Source: Pseudobacteriovorax sp. | GTDB taxonomy: Bacteria; Bdellovibrionota_B; Oligoflexia; Oligoflexales; Oligoflexaceae | NCBI GenBank assembly: GCA_013215145.1 | Contig: JABSRP010000051.1 | Span: forward strand, 1 to 45,989 | Direction of reading: 5' to 3' | Length of the DNA stretch: 45,989 bases | Shown here: in pieces, positions 26,463-35,211 of the stretch | Numbering within the stretch: position 1 is the first letter of the stretch | How the letters are laid out: every line of letters begins with the position of its first letter | The notes under the pieces: generated by a model | What the model was told of the DNA's origin: nothing | What the model saw: the letters and a program-made list of their open reading frames with translations, nothing else | Database searches by the model: none | Program-made: the position numbers and the translations under genes

Positions 26463-29012
26463 CTACTGTAGTTTTTGAATCTCTCTGCGGCCAAAGGCGA
26501 TCCGCTCTATCGCTACTTGCTCCGATTTAACATCAGGTCTTAAATGTTTTTCTGCGGTTTTAAAAGACGATTCAGCGTCCTCCCACAAACCCAATTTAAT
26601 CTGTTCCAACCCAAGGCGCACCGTTGCTGTGGCTGTGGTGGGATCGTCATGACCATAGTGCTCTTTGCTGAGCTCTACGACCTTAATATAAGTTTTTATA
26701 GCGTCTTCGTATTTTTCCATACGGGAGTGAGCATTCGCTAATCGCTGTAGTAAGGAGATATAAACACTAGGTTTCACCTCTGGAACGACCTTCGGATCGT
26801 TTAATATACTGTTGACGGTTTTGATCGCAAGCTCTGGCTGACCGGTTTGTACGTAGGCTTCAGCAAGATTTGTATTCATGGCGACGACTAAGGAGTGTTT
26901 TTTTCCAAAGCGCTGGGTCGCCATGGGAATCGCTTCTTCATAAGTTTTGATAGCTTCGTTCAACTTGCCTGATTGCAGCTGCATCATACTAATGTTGTTT
27001 TTTAGAGTTATGTAATGAATATTTTCTTTGCCGAAGTGCTTTTCTCTCAGGACTAATCCCTTCCTAAGGATTTCGAGAGACTGGGCAAACTCACCTTTAT
27101 AACCATAAATCATACCAAGAGTGGTCAACCCACTGAGAGTCATCGAGTGCGCTTCGCCTAAGGTTTTTTCATAAATGGCAAGAGCCTCGTTCTGGTACCG
27201 AATGGACTTCTCGTAATCGCTGAGCATAAGTGAAATCGCAGCGAGGCTATTCTTAAGTCGCCCAACTTTTGGGTGTTCTGAACCTAAGTTCTCCATTGTA
27301 ATTGCCAAGGCTTTTTCACAGGTTTCCCTTGATTCCTTATAGAGATCTTTTTTTCGCTGGGCTGTACATATTTCAGTCATCGCATCGGCTACTTGCTGAG
27401 ACTCGGGACCGTGTTCCTTATTGTGATACTCCAAGCCCTTCTGAAACAACGCAAGAGCTTCGTCAGTACGAGACATTCTCCGGTAAACTTTATCAAGAGC
27501 AAATCCTATGTCGACAGTCGTTTCATGCTGAGCTCCAGCCAAATCACCAGCATCCTGTAGCGACTGCTCTAATAGTGATAAGGCTTCTTGATGCCGACCT
27601 TTTTTATCTATCACCAGCGCTAGGTCACTTAAGATTTTTTGCTTTTCAAGCACCGAGGCATCTGCAATGGTTTTGTGGAGATTCAGTGCTTTTTGCAGAC
27701 TTTCTTCGGCTTCGTTCGGAAGCCCCATGTTGCGATAAACCACACCAAAAGCATGGTACAAGGTCATTTTTATATCGTCTTGGTTGCCAAACTCATCGGC
27801 AAGGGTACCAATTCCTTGATCGATGATCTCCCTTGCTGTCAGCTCTTTTCCACGCCCTTCTAAAGGATCAGCGGCAGAGAACAAGTTCACAAGAAAATGA
27901 GAGACCTCCTGATTTCTCTTGATTTGCATTTTGAGGTCATTGCGATCTTTCAAATAGAATCCGAATGTAGACAGCAAAAATAACGCCACTAGAGCCGTCG
28001 CTGCTTTATTACGAAGAACCAGTTTTTTGAGATGATAAACTTTCGATTCTTTATGCGCTAATACAGGATAACCAGCCAGATAGTTATCAAGATCCTCTTT
28101 TAACTGAAGCACAGAGGAGTAGCGACGATTGGGATTTTTCCGCAGGGACATCAAGACTATATTATCCAAGTCGCCTTTAATCTTTCGACGGATAGTTCGA
28201 ATACTGACGGTCACCTGAGGCCTTCGTTTACCTTCGGCAGTCGGACTCAACTCGGTAGCATCATCCTGAGTTAGCAGACTAGCGTTTGATAACAATGCGC
28301 GACTTGGCGGCTTAGGTTCAGAGCTCAGAATTTGACTCGCCAAATGCCTCTCTGTATGCTTTTCGTAAGGGCTGAGTCCCGTAAGGATTTCATAGAATAA
28401 AACACCTAACGAGTAAATATCGGTAGATGTCGTAAGAACTTCACCATTTACCTGCTCAGGACTAGCATAGCGCGGAGTCATGGGTCTCTGCCCCTGCTCA
28501 CGAGTTGCTGCGCTATCATCACCGATAAACTTTGCAATACCGAAATCTAAAATCTTAGGCTCGCCCTCATCATTCACCATGATGTTACTGGGTTTAATAT
28601 CTCGATGGATAATAAGCTTTTGATGGGCAAAGTGAATGGCATGGCAGACTTTCGAGAATAGCTGTACACGATCATCAACCGATAACTCATGGTGCCGGCA
28701 GTACTGATCAATTGCCATACCTTCTATCTTTTCCAAAACGAAATAAGGCTGACCTGTGCCTTTGAGAGTTCCTGCATCAAGCAATCTTGCAATATTGGGG
28801 TGCTCAAGACTAGCCAGTATCCGACGTTCTAGATCGAACCGCTTCATAAGTTGTTCGTGATTGGTACCTGCTTTTATAAACTTGATGGCAACATCTTTTT
28901 CAAAATGGCCATCAGCCCGACGCCCAGCATAAACTAAGCCCATGCTACCTTGGCCTAACTCACCAGTAATTTCATAAGGGCCGACTCGAGTCCCTATCAA
29001 TGCACACCTCAT
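26463..29012 (-). CDS. Transmembrane Ser/Thr protein kinase with C-terminal TPR repeats
   Basis: 849 aa from ATG 29012; a TTG at 29027 is the alternative and no strong ribosome site is seen. It is a complete Hanks kinase: GELGQGSMG P-loop, VAIKFI lysine (about 44), HRDIKPSN (about 136), DFG (about 156) and SPEQ. A single helix near residues 336-354 anchors it. About 480 residues of tandem TPRs follow (repeats with A-L, GRHQEAL, KSIRYQNEALAIYEKTLGE), probably in the periplasm. The architecture is common in myxobacteria-like and planctomycete genomes. The FHA gene upstream on the same strand is a natural phosphothreonine-reading partner. Confidence 0.92.
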   Translation of the reverse strand: MRCALIGTRVGPYEITGELGQGSMGLVYAGRRADGHFEKDVAIKFIKAGTNHEQLMKRFDLERRILASLEHPNIARLLDAGTLKGTGQPYFVLEKIEGMAIDQYCRHHELSVDDRVQLFSKVCHAIHFAHQKLIIHRDIKPSNIMVNDEGEPKILDFGIAKFIGDDSAATREQGQRPMTPRYASPEQVNGEVLTTSTDIYSLGVLFYEILTGLSPYEKHTERHLASQILSSEPKPPSRALLSNASLLTQDDATELSPTAEGKRRPQVTVSIRTIRRKIKGDLDNIVLMSLRKNPNRRYSSVLQLKEDLDNYLAGYPVLAHKESKVYHLKKLVLRNKAATALVALFLLSTFGFYLKDRNDLKMQIKRNQEVSHFLVNLFSAADPLEGRGKELTAREIIDQGIGTLADEFGNQDDIKMTLYHAFGVVYRNMGLPNEAEESLQKALNLHKTIADASVLEKQKILSDLALVIDKKGRHQEALSLLEQSLQDAGDLAGAQHETTVDIGFALDKVYRRMSRTDEALALFQKGLEYHNKEHGPESQQVADAMTEICTAQRKKDLYKESRETCEKALAITMENLGSEHPKVGRLKNSLAAISLMLSDYEKSIRYQNEALAIYEKTLGEAHSMTLSGLTTLGMIYGYKGEFAQSLEILRKGLVLREKHFGKENIHYITLKNNISMMQLQSGKLNEAIKTYEEAIPMATQRFGKKHSLVVAMNTNLAEAYVQTGQPELAIKTVNSILNDPKVVPEVKPSVYISLLQRLANAHSRMEKYEDAIKTYIKVVELSKEHYGHDDPTTATATVRLGLEQIKLGLWEDAESSFKTAEKHLRPDVKSEQVAIERIAFGRREIQKLQ

Positions 29013-29150
29013 CGCAAGCGTTAGCAACAGGTTAACCTGCCAAATCGACCAGTTTTTAACATATTAAGAGTAGATGTTCAACAGCTGTTTTAATGCACTG
29101 GAAGTCATAAGACAAAACACAATAATGACAAGAGCTTATAAGCTCCATAC

Positions 29151-30074
29151 CTAAGGGACAGTGCCGCAGATTTTGAACTTGTTAAAGGCAAGGCGCATTT
29201 CCCCAGATCGCCGGGTAATAATCTGTTCAGGGGATGCTGAGACCTCTAAACAAGACATAATATGCTTGCGCGCTCGATAAACCTGGATATTCAAATGTGC
29301 TGGATCAAGATTCATCTGAGAGGCTAAGACACTGACATCAACCCAACCTTGCTGATGGGGAGGAAGTTGATTTTCTAGATCGGTCTGCTTGGCTTTTGCG
29401 AGGAGCAGCAGAAGATAGTTGTGATTGCGGACACCAAACTCAATACGTTGGCCACCCAGCTGACCCACAATTTCGATACTCTCCAAGTCGGAACTGGGGT
29501 AGAACTCGAAGCTAATATTGTCAATGGGATTTTGCCCTTTAACAGCGATTTGAGTTAGCTCGCTAGTCATAGGATTAAAAAACAACCAGCTTTGGCCGTC
29601 GACATCGATATGATTGCCCGTCTCCACTAGCTGCGACACACCATCCTTCTCCTTAAACCAGTTTTGGTCTTTATAATACAAGGAGACCAACGGATTCTCT
29701 TCGCTCGGTAATACGTGAAAGGGATCAACTTTCATGGGCTTTTGCTGGCGCTTGCGATCAATCAGCAAGGTCCAAGGGGGATCTAGTTCAAGAACTTTAA
29801 ACACATTCTGATCACCCTCTTCAAATCCAATGGTATCACCATTCTTTAAGGCTGTTCGTTGCCCACCGGAAATTTGCCGATTGCTTAGCCAACTACCATT
29901 GCGGCTATGATCACAGAAGTCCCATTGGCTGCCGGTCCACTCAATAGAGGCATGCACCCTCGAGACCTGACGTCCTTCCACCTGGTTATCCACGGCAGAT
30001 TGAAGCCGTCCAAACAGATGCTTTACTTTGAGGTAGATGATTTCATTGGTTTTTAGATCGATTAAGCTTGCCAT
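29151..30074 (-). CDS. FHA-domain protein with C-terminal helix-turn-helix-like region
   Basis: 307 aa. The FHA domain occupies residues 1-95: HLFGR (about 19-23), SRVHASIEW (39-47), and DHSRNGSWLSNRQI with the NG pair that supports phosphothreonine binding. The C-terminal 100 residues (LLLLLAKAKQTDLE...WVDVSVLASQMNLDPAHLNIQVYRARKHI) look like a winged-helix DNA-binding domain similar to the Trans_reg_C type. It is therefore probably a transcription factor switched by phosphorylation. It is encoded 138 bp upstream of the Ser/Thr kinase gene on the same strand. Confidence 0.82.
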   Translation of the reverse strand: MASLIDLKTNEIIYLKVKHLFGRLQSAVDNQVEGRQVSRVHASIEWTGSQWDFCDHSRNGSWLSNRQISGGQRTALKNGDTIGFEEGDQNVFKVLELDPPWTLLIDRKRQQKPMKVDPFHVLPSEENPLVSLYYKDQNWFKEKDGVSQLVETGNHIDVDGQSWLFFNPMTSELTQIAVKGQNPIDNISFEFYPSSDLESIEIVGQLGGQRIEFGVRNHNYLLLLLAKAKQTDLENQLPPHQQGWVDVSVLASQMNLDPAHLNIQVYRARKHIMSCLEVSASPEQIITRRSGEMRLAFNKFKICGTVP

Positions 30075-30425
30075 AGACCCATCGTGGTATCATTGGAACA
30101 GTTCAAAAACAAGATGTTTCCGTCTACATTATCCGGTCAACGTATTGCAATCAAAGTATACGATTTTTTTTCCTAAACCGCGACCTATACTGAGGACATT
30201 TCATATACTATATTTATTTAGAGACTTGTCAAAGGTGATCAGCTCTGCCACTGGCATTTTTTAGCGAGTCTGATAGCCTCCGTTCTACCTTAATCCCCAA
30301 TCAACAAGATCCAAATGCACAGGATATGCTCAGGCCTTGCTTTTAATTTTAATTAACCACTGCAGTCGCAGGTAATTTCTTGCCATTGGAAACCATAGGA
30401 TTTGGTCATATTGAGCAACTTTTTT
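30075..30425. other. Intergenic, no gene recognised
   Basis: This 351-bp stretch separates the FHA gene from the GTAAT array. It is A/T-rich in parts and must hold the FHA promoter, but I see no convincing ORF, RNA gene or hairpin in it. Confidence 0.5.
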
Positions 30426-30550
30426 GTAATGCTCGGTAAGCTCCATGTAATGTCGTGTAATAGGATTGTAATGTCCGGTAATGTTCTTGTAATGCCATGT
30501 AATATCCTGAAATCTTTCGTAATATCGAGTAAGCGCGTGTAATGCCGTGT
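30426..30550. repeat. Helically phased GTAAT array, about 13 units
   Basis: GTAA(T) or one-base variants start at 30426, 30436, 30447, 30457, 30468, 30478, 30489, 30499, 30509, 30519, 30529, 30539 and 30549. The steps are 10,11,10,11,10,11 and then six of 10. Bases between the cores vary. The first half can also be read as 21-bp units. The array ends about 90 bp before the ECF sigma-factor start. Spacing that follows the DNA helix suggests a protein array bound on one face. Confidence 0.8.
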
Positions 30551-30565
30551 AATAGCATTACACGC
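30535..30565 (+). promoter_or_regulatory. Two alternative hairpins at the array end
   Basis: GCGTGTAATGC (30535-30545) pairs perfectly with GCATTACACGC (30555-30565), a stem of 11 bp with a 9-nt loop. The looped segment can instead form CGTGTAAT (30546-30553) with ATTACACG (30557-30564), an 8-bp stem with a 3-nt loop. Both use the same right arm, so only one can form. They lie about 76 nt upstream of the sigma-factor start codon. Confidence 0.6.
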
Positions 30566-30640
30566 ATGGCTTGTGTCATATTCCAGTCAGTCCTGAGGGA
30601 CAACGACCAAAACCAAGACGACTATTAAGGATACAACGCG

Positions 30641-31186
30641 ATGCAAGCACAAACTTTGAATGAAAGATTTTTCGACTACGAAAACATGATTTATAAGGTC
30701 ATTAGAGGTTTTTCCTTCAGCCAAGAAGATGCCGAAGATATCTTTCAAGATGTTTACATGCACTCAGTAAACAACGTAGAAGCGCTAAAAGACATCTCTT
30801 GCCTTGGAGGGTGGCTAAAAACCATCACAAAAAACCACTGCCTAAACATTCTACGAAAGAACAATAAGGCCGTAAAAACCGACGAAATCGAGGTTTATGT
30901 GAAAGATCATGCCAAACTTGATGGATCATCGGTCACTTTCGAAGAGAGCCCTTACGACCCCAGAGAGGTCGAGTTAAGTTGGGAGCACATGAAATGCATC
31001 CTTGCCACAATTCGTTGCCGCAAAAACGCTAGAGTAGTCGATATGTTTTACATGGAATCGAAGAAAACCCGCGTTATTGCCGAAGAGCTGGACATGAGTC
31101 AGAACACAGTTCTATCTCACCTTAGACGCTTTCGCATGATTATGAAAGAATCTTTGAAAACATTGCTGGACGAGGGTGATTTATAA
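30641..31186 (+). CDS. ECF-type RNA polymerase sigma factor
   Basis: 181 aa. The sigma-2 region holds SQEDAEDIFQDVYMHSV (about 26-42) and GGWLKTITKNHCLNILRK. The sigma-4 helix-turn-helix is TRVIAEELDMSQNTVLSHLRRFR near 144-166. ATG 30641 has AAGGA (30627-30631) 9 nt upstream. No anti-sigma gene is adjacent; the next gene converges from the other strand. The phased GTAAT array and the hairpins upstream probably control it. Confidence 0.92.
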   Translation: MQAQTLNERFFDYENMIYKVIRGFSFSQEDAEDIFQDVYMHSVNNVEALKDISCLGGWLKTITKNHCLNILRKNNKAVKTDEIEVYVKDHAKLDGSSVTFEESPYDPREVELSWEHMKCILATIRCRKNARVVDMFYMESKKTRVIAEELDMSQNTVLSHLRRFRMIMKESLKTLLDEGDL

Positions 31187-31271
31187 CCCTCAGGGCCCAG
31201 TCCAAAAAAAAGAAGACAACCCAGGTAAACCCAGGTTGCCTAGCCACTAACAAAAGCACTTAACGACTTTG

Positions 31272-32357
31272 CTACCAGCGGAGAGTTGCTAAATATAAAT
31301 CCTTGCTTTCAGCTATATCTGCATTGAAGAAAATGACCTCACCGTCACGCCTGAGAACCTCCTCAACGATATCGTCGATGACACAGTCATCTAAGTGAGA
31401 CTGCTGCCGTTCCGAGGTCTCCAATAATCCTTTCTCGCGATCGTATCGCCCCCAAACCTGGGTTTTCGGATCCACAACGAGCTGTTCGATCCTAGATTCG
31501 ATGGCCGCCTTGGCTATGTCCTCCAAAGAGGTCGTTATTAATCCTTTTCCTGGCTCTTTTAACAGAGATACTGCCTTTTTTTGCGCCGACTCTTCTAGCT
31601 CTTTACTAAGAGCAGGTGCCAACTTGCCTACCATCTCAGAAAGGCTAGAGTACAACAAGGATTCGAAGAAGATTTGTTTTTGGATACCTTCAGTCAACTC
31701 CGACTTGATTTTGGCTCGTAGTCGCTGAGGTCCTAGAATTGCTAGCCTGTGGTGGCGCAGATTGTAGGCCTTGTGGATTTTCTTCAACGAGTCTTTGATA
31801 AACCCATCGACAACATCTTTATGACGCTTTCTTTGCCCGACAAAACCACTGCGCTTGTCTTGGTTGTCCTCAGGCGACTGGTGCATCGTTTCTAAGAACT
31901 CAACATCAGTTCCCGAAAGCTTAAGAAGACTCACTTGCTCGGTAGTCGCCATGATGATGTAGCAGTTCGCTCGCATGGCAAAGCAATTCACCAGCGGTTT
32001 GATATGAAAACTGTCTGCGACAACGGTAAGCTCTACTGGCTCTAAGGCTAACAAAGAGTAATAAAAGTCTTCATTTGATTTGAAAAATGCGATCCCTTTG
32101 CACAGTTCCGGAATTTTAACGTGCTCGCCCAAAGTCAGAATTTCGGTTAGGAATTCATCACACTCATGGGGTAAAAGGTCTTCGGACAAAAGAACTTTGG
32201 CTTCGGCAATACGCTGCTGAATCATGGTCTGACGAATACCCCGGGTTTGTCTTGATCGCAGAGGAAGGTATATGGAAACGTGAGGCCCTTTGCGTTTTTC
32301 GCTAGAGATTCGGGAAATCGACTTTAGGCTTTTCGCCTGGTAATCTAATGCCTTCAT
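31272..32357 (-). CDS. baeRF-like (archaeo-eukaryotic release factor 1-type) protein
   Basis: 361 aa from ATG 32357, which has GAGGAGG 5 nt upstream; longer in-frame starts lack a site. The order of segments matches the bacterial aeRF1 family (baeRF): VSIYLPLRSR near the start, then a central segment with a GFVGQRKR-type loop. A late HRLAILGPQRLRAKIK strand and a C-terminal CVIDDIVEEVLRRDGEVIFF helix/strand complete it. The family is predicted to act at stalled ribosomes or in stress, but its biochemistry is poorly known. It converges with the sigma-factor gene. Confidence 0.65.
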   Translation of the reverse strand: MKALDYQAKSLKSISRISSEKRKGPHVSIYLPLRSRQTRGIRQTMIQQRIAEAKVLLSEDLLPHECDEFLTEILTLGEHVKIPELCKGIAFFKSNEDFYYSLLALEPVELTVVADSFHIKPLVNCFAMRANCYIIMATTEQVSLLKLSGTDVEFLETMHQSPEDNQDKRSGFVGQRKRHKDVVDGFIKDSLKKIHKAYNLRHHRLAILGPQRLRAKIKSELTEGIQKQIFFESLLYSSLSEMVGKLAPALSKELEESAQKKAVSLLKEPGKGLITTSLEDIAKAAIESRIEQLVVDPKTQVWGRYDREKGLLETSERQQSHLDDCVIDDIVEEVLRRDGEVIFFNADIAESKDLYLATLRW

Positions 32358-32487
32358 GCACGCCTCCTCAAAACTGATCCGACAACGCATAGATGTTACG
32401 GCAAACCGCAAGCTCTTGTTAAATAGATATATTAAGATAGATGCATCTATAAAAACGAAATCATAATTATCACTTTATTTCAGTAAC

Positions 32488-33372
32488 TTATGGACGATAA
32501 CTATCAAGGAGCTTACGAACGATTGGGTTATTAACGAGTCGATGGGCTGTAATTAGCCACAGATTTTCATGACAGATAGGAGTGGTCCCAAGGGTTAAAA
32601 GTTCCCCCGTTTCCAACTCTTCTTTCACCGATATCTCAGGTAAAACAGTAAAACCATGCCCATCAAGAACAAACATTTTTTGCAGCTCAATATCGTCGAC
32701 TTCGGCAACCACCATGGGCTGGACATGCTTGATCTTAAAATGCTCCATAACCTCGCGCCTTAGGGGTGAGTGTTCCCCCGGCATGATCATGGGCTTTGCA
32801 TTTAGCGACCTAGGGAAACCTTCTTTCAAGTGAGAAAAACCGGGGGAGGTGACAAATATTACACGGAGTTCGCCAATGAGTTTGGCATGGAATCGAGACA
32901 TTTTCCCCTGAGTTAAGGGTTTATCATTAGCTAGAATGACATCGATTTCGTGGTTCAGAAGGCGTTCGCACAGAGCCGCTAAAGACTCCTCTGCTACAGT
33001 GACTTTTGACTCGTAATTTTCGCTAATATTCTTAAAGATATCCCTAACTAGTATCTTGGGGATCGAATCCATCACCCCAAGGCGTAGCGACGTCCTTAAT
33101 GAGTCTTCAAACTGGCCCAAACTCTCGCGCAGCTCGTTTCCCAAAGAAAAAATTTCATGGGCGTAGTCAAAAACCCTTTTTCCCACATCATTGAGTACAA
33201 GCTTGCGATTAGTCCTCTCGAATAGTTTATATCCCACGACGTCTTCGAACTGTTTCAGCTGAGCACTTAACGTGGACTGCGCCAGCCGTAACTTTTTGGT
33301 CGCTTCCGTGACACTACCTTCTGTAGCAATGACATAAAAATAATAAAGATGATGATAATTCAGCCACTGCAT
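32488..33372 (-). CDS. LysR-family transcriptional regulator (NhaR-like)
   Basis: 294 aa. The N-terminal winged HTH reads WLNYHHLYYFYVIATEGSVTEATKKLRLAQSTLSAQLKQFEDVVGYKLFER, the NhaR-like variant of LysR. The effector domain follows from about residue 90. It is on the same strand as, and 31 nt beyond the end of, the acetoacetate-decarboxylase-like gene, so it may be the last gene of the catabolic cluster or have its own promoter. The effector is unknown. Confidence 0.9.
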   Translation of the reverse strand: MQWLNYHHLYYFYVIATEGSVTEATKKLRLAQSTLSAQLKQFEDVVGYKLFERTNRKLVLNDVGKRVFDYAHEIFSLGNELRESLGQFEDSLRTSLRLGVMDSIPKILVRDIFKNISENYESKVTVAEESLAALCERLLNHEIDVILANDKPLTQGKMSRFHAKLIGELRVIFVTSPGFSHLKEGFPRSLNAKPMIMPGEHSPLRREVMEHFKIKHVQPMVVAEVDDIELQKMFVLDGHGFTVLPEISVKEELETGELLTLGTTPICHENLWLITAHRLVNNPIVRKLLDSYRP

Positions 33373-33403
33373 ATATATCCATTTCCGCTAGGTAGATTGG
33401 CAG

Positions 33404-34147
33404 CTAAATCTTCGCTGCAATGGGAGACCTGTTCTCCATGGTCGCGACCTGCTTGATAACCCGCGACATGGGAAATCTAAGCTGAAAATCTGTAACTTTC
33501 AATGCCAATACCACTGCATGGTCAAAAAGATCTGGAAATCGTTCCTGATCGAAAGACGTGGGTGTGGCATCGAACTTGGCCAACTGAATGCGCCCTTTAC
33601 CAGAAAATGTATACAGATAGAGCATTTGATGGAGAAGTTCACCGAAGGTGCGAAAATAAGGTGAGACCAAGCCCAGATGGAGGGGGATCTTGGGGCCAAA
33701 AGGCTTCAATCGATAAGACGCGAAGCTACTCGCCTTGCTTGCGACAGTCACCGTTTCTTCGCTGCCATTACGGGTCAAAGAAAACGAAGCCATCTCTTTC
33801 GGAATTCCCCAATTTCTGCGGCCATTCCAGGTGCTATCCACGCTATCGACATATATTTTGGTGATAGAGAGGTGACGACCTACCTCAGGAAAGTTCAAAA
33901 AACCAGGGATAAACAGTAACTCTCGATAAGGCCCCACAGGAGAGCTCTGATAGTCGACAAACATCGAGACATTGATAAGATTCAAATAGCTAGGAATAAG
34001 CCCAGTAGGAATCTCGGCAGAACGTAAGTTTGCCTTTTTTTTACCAAACGATAAGATGATATGCCCTTGCCCCGTCAAAGACCATGGCGCTGGCGCTACC
34101 TTACCTGGCGCTCTGCTTTCATGACTTATATCCCAGGTATCATTCAT
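33404..34147 (-). CDS. Acetoacetate-decarboxylase-fold protein lacking the second lysine
   Basis: 247 aa. Family features: PAPWSLTGQG, GPYRELLFIPG, ITKIYVDSVDSTWNGRRNWGIPKEMASF. Acetoacetate decarboxylase uses adjacent lysines in a PKK motif; here Lys117 is kept but the next residue is Glu118. That predicts a different reaction, perhaps a Schiff-base lyase, hydratase or aldolase acting on a beta-keto or ring intermediate. ATG 34147 has AGGGG about 7 nt upstream. Position at the end of the oxidase/beta-oxidation cluster supports a catabolic role. Confidence 0.75.
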   Translation of the reverse strand: MNDTWDISHESRAPGKVAPAPWSLTGQGHIILSFGKKKANLRSAEIPTGLIPSYLNLINVSMFVDYQSSPVGPYRELLFIPGFLNFPEVGRHLSITKIYVDSVDSTWNGRRNWGIPKEMASFSLTRNGSEETVTVASKASSFASYRLKPFGPKIPLHLGLVSPYFRTFGELLHQMLYLYTFSGKGRIQLAKFDATPTSFDQERFPDLFDHAVVLALKVTDFQLRFPMSRVIKQVATMENRSPIAAKI

Positions 34148-34161
34148 ATTAGACCCCTACT

Positions 34162-35211
34162 TTAATGAAAGGTTTCTTTGATAGAAAAACAGATGTCGTG
34201 AAACGCGCGAGCCGCCAGAGGAATGGCACCCGCCAAACCTAAAAATCCGTGAACCAATTTTTGGTATTGTTTATAGGTTACATCACAGCCTGAATCCCGA
34301 AGACGATCTGCAAACAGCCTTCCCTCATCCCTTAAAGGATCCATTTCTGCTGTGAAAATCAAACATTTTGGAAAGTCCTCGCCATAATGGGCCATCATGG
34401 GCGATAGGTCTGGATGTTGCCATTGATGAGTTTGGGGTGCATAGGCATGCACAAAGCGCCTCATGAGAACCTTACTTAGCAAAAGCCCCTTGTCCAGGGT
34501 CTTCCAAGAAGGGCTATCCAGACCCAAGTCGAGACTAGGATAAACCAGACCAATGAATTTTGGTTTAAGGGTCCCCGCTGCGGTCAACCTACGAGACAGA
34601 TTGAGAGCTAGGTTAGCGCCAGCACTATCTCCCACAATGGCAAGATTCTCGGTGTCTAAGTGCAACCATTCACGACAGTGTAAAAGCCAACGCCAAGCAT
34701 CATAGCAGTCATTGGGCGCAGCCGGAAAAGGATGCTCAGGGCTCAGTCGGTAACCCACCGCTACTACCTGAGCACCTGTTTTAGCACTAAGCTGACGTAA
34801 GACACCATCGTAGGTGTTGATCCCTCCAATGGACCAACCACCTCCATGAATATAAAATATGGTCCGACGCCTGGGACTTAGGGTTTTAGGACGGTAAATT
34901 CTCATTGGTATCGCATGTCCGGCTTTGCAGGGGATACGCTGATTGATGATGTCTTCTATGGAAACATGCCTTGGACCGAGTAGGGTTTGACTTAAAAAAT
35001 AGTGGCGACGCATCATAGCAAATGACATCGCCTCCATCCTGATCATATCGCGATCGAGCCGACACAATAAACTTAGCTTCTGGTCGAGCTCGGGATACTG
35101 CCTCTCCAGATTTGGCAAGAGCACTTCAGGTAAACTCAATGGTAGTTTAATGATGCGGTTCATGGCCATTACCATAAGCCGCAGCACGCCATTGCCTGGA
35201 CCTTCAAGCAT
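34162..35211 (-). CDS. Hormone-sensitive-lipase-type alpha/beta hydrolase
   Basis: 349 aa from ATG 35211 (AGGA about 10 nt upstream, 8-nt overlap with the FMO gene); GTG 35253 is the alternative. Family signs: FYIHGGGW oxyanion motif (about 120-127), GDSAG nucleophile Ser196, AEMDPLRDEG with Asp291, and LVHGFLG with His321. HSL esterases hydrolyse ester bonds of lipids or small carboxylates. Pairing with an FMO recalls the mycobacterial mymA-lipR arrangement (FMO next to an HSL esterase), in which an FMO-made ester could be cleaved. Confidence 0.9.
   Translation of the reverse strand: MLEGPGNGVLRLMVMAMNRIIKLPLSLPEVLLPNLERQYPELDQKLSLLCRLDRDMIRMEAMSFAMMRRHYFLSQTLLGPRHVSIEDIINQRIPCKAGHAIPMRIYRPKTLSPRRRTIFYIHGGGWSIGGINTYDGVLRQLSAKTGAQVVAVGYRLSPEHPFPAAPNDCYDAWRWLLHCREWLHLDTENLAIVGDSAGANLALNLSRRLTAAGTLKPKFIGLVYPSLDLGLDSPSWKTLDKGLLLSKVLMRRFVHAYAPQTHQWQHPDLSPMMAHYGEDFPKCLIFTAEMDPLRDEGRLFADRLRDSGCDVTYKQYQKLVHGFLGLAGAIPLAARAFHDICFSIKETFH

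Noticed and set aside
27302..27826. 174-aa plus-strand ORF inside the kinase gene
   Set aside because: Antisense shadow of the TPR coding region; no domain and no ribosome site.
30426..30565. CRISPR array
   Set aside because: The conserved core is only 4-5 bp and the step 10-11 bp; there are no repeats of 24-40 bp, no spacers of usual length and no cas genes.
30406..30603. 65-aa minus-strand ORF over the GTAAT array as a real gene
   Set aside because: It begins with TTG without a ribosome site, and only half of it has a regular heptad; the DNA-level phasing explains the pattern better. Kept as a finding only.
31187..31271. Strong intrinsic terminator between the sigma-factor and baeRF-like genes
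   Set aside because: The region has a tandem AACCCAGGT repeat and only a 5-bp outer pairing; no convincing stem and U-tract.
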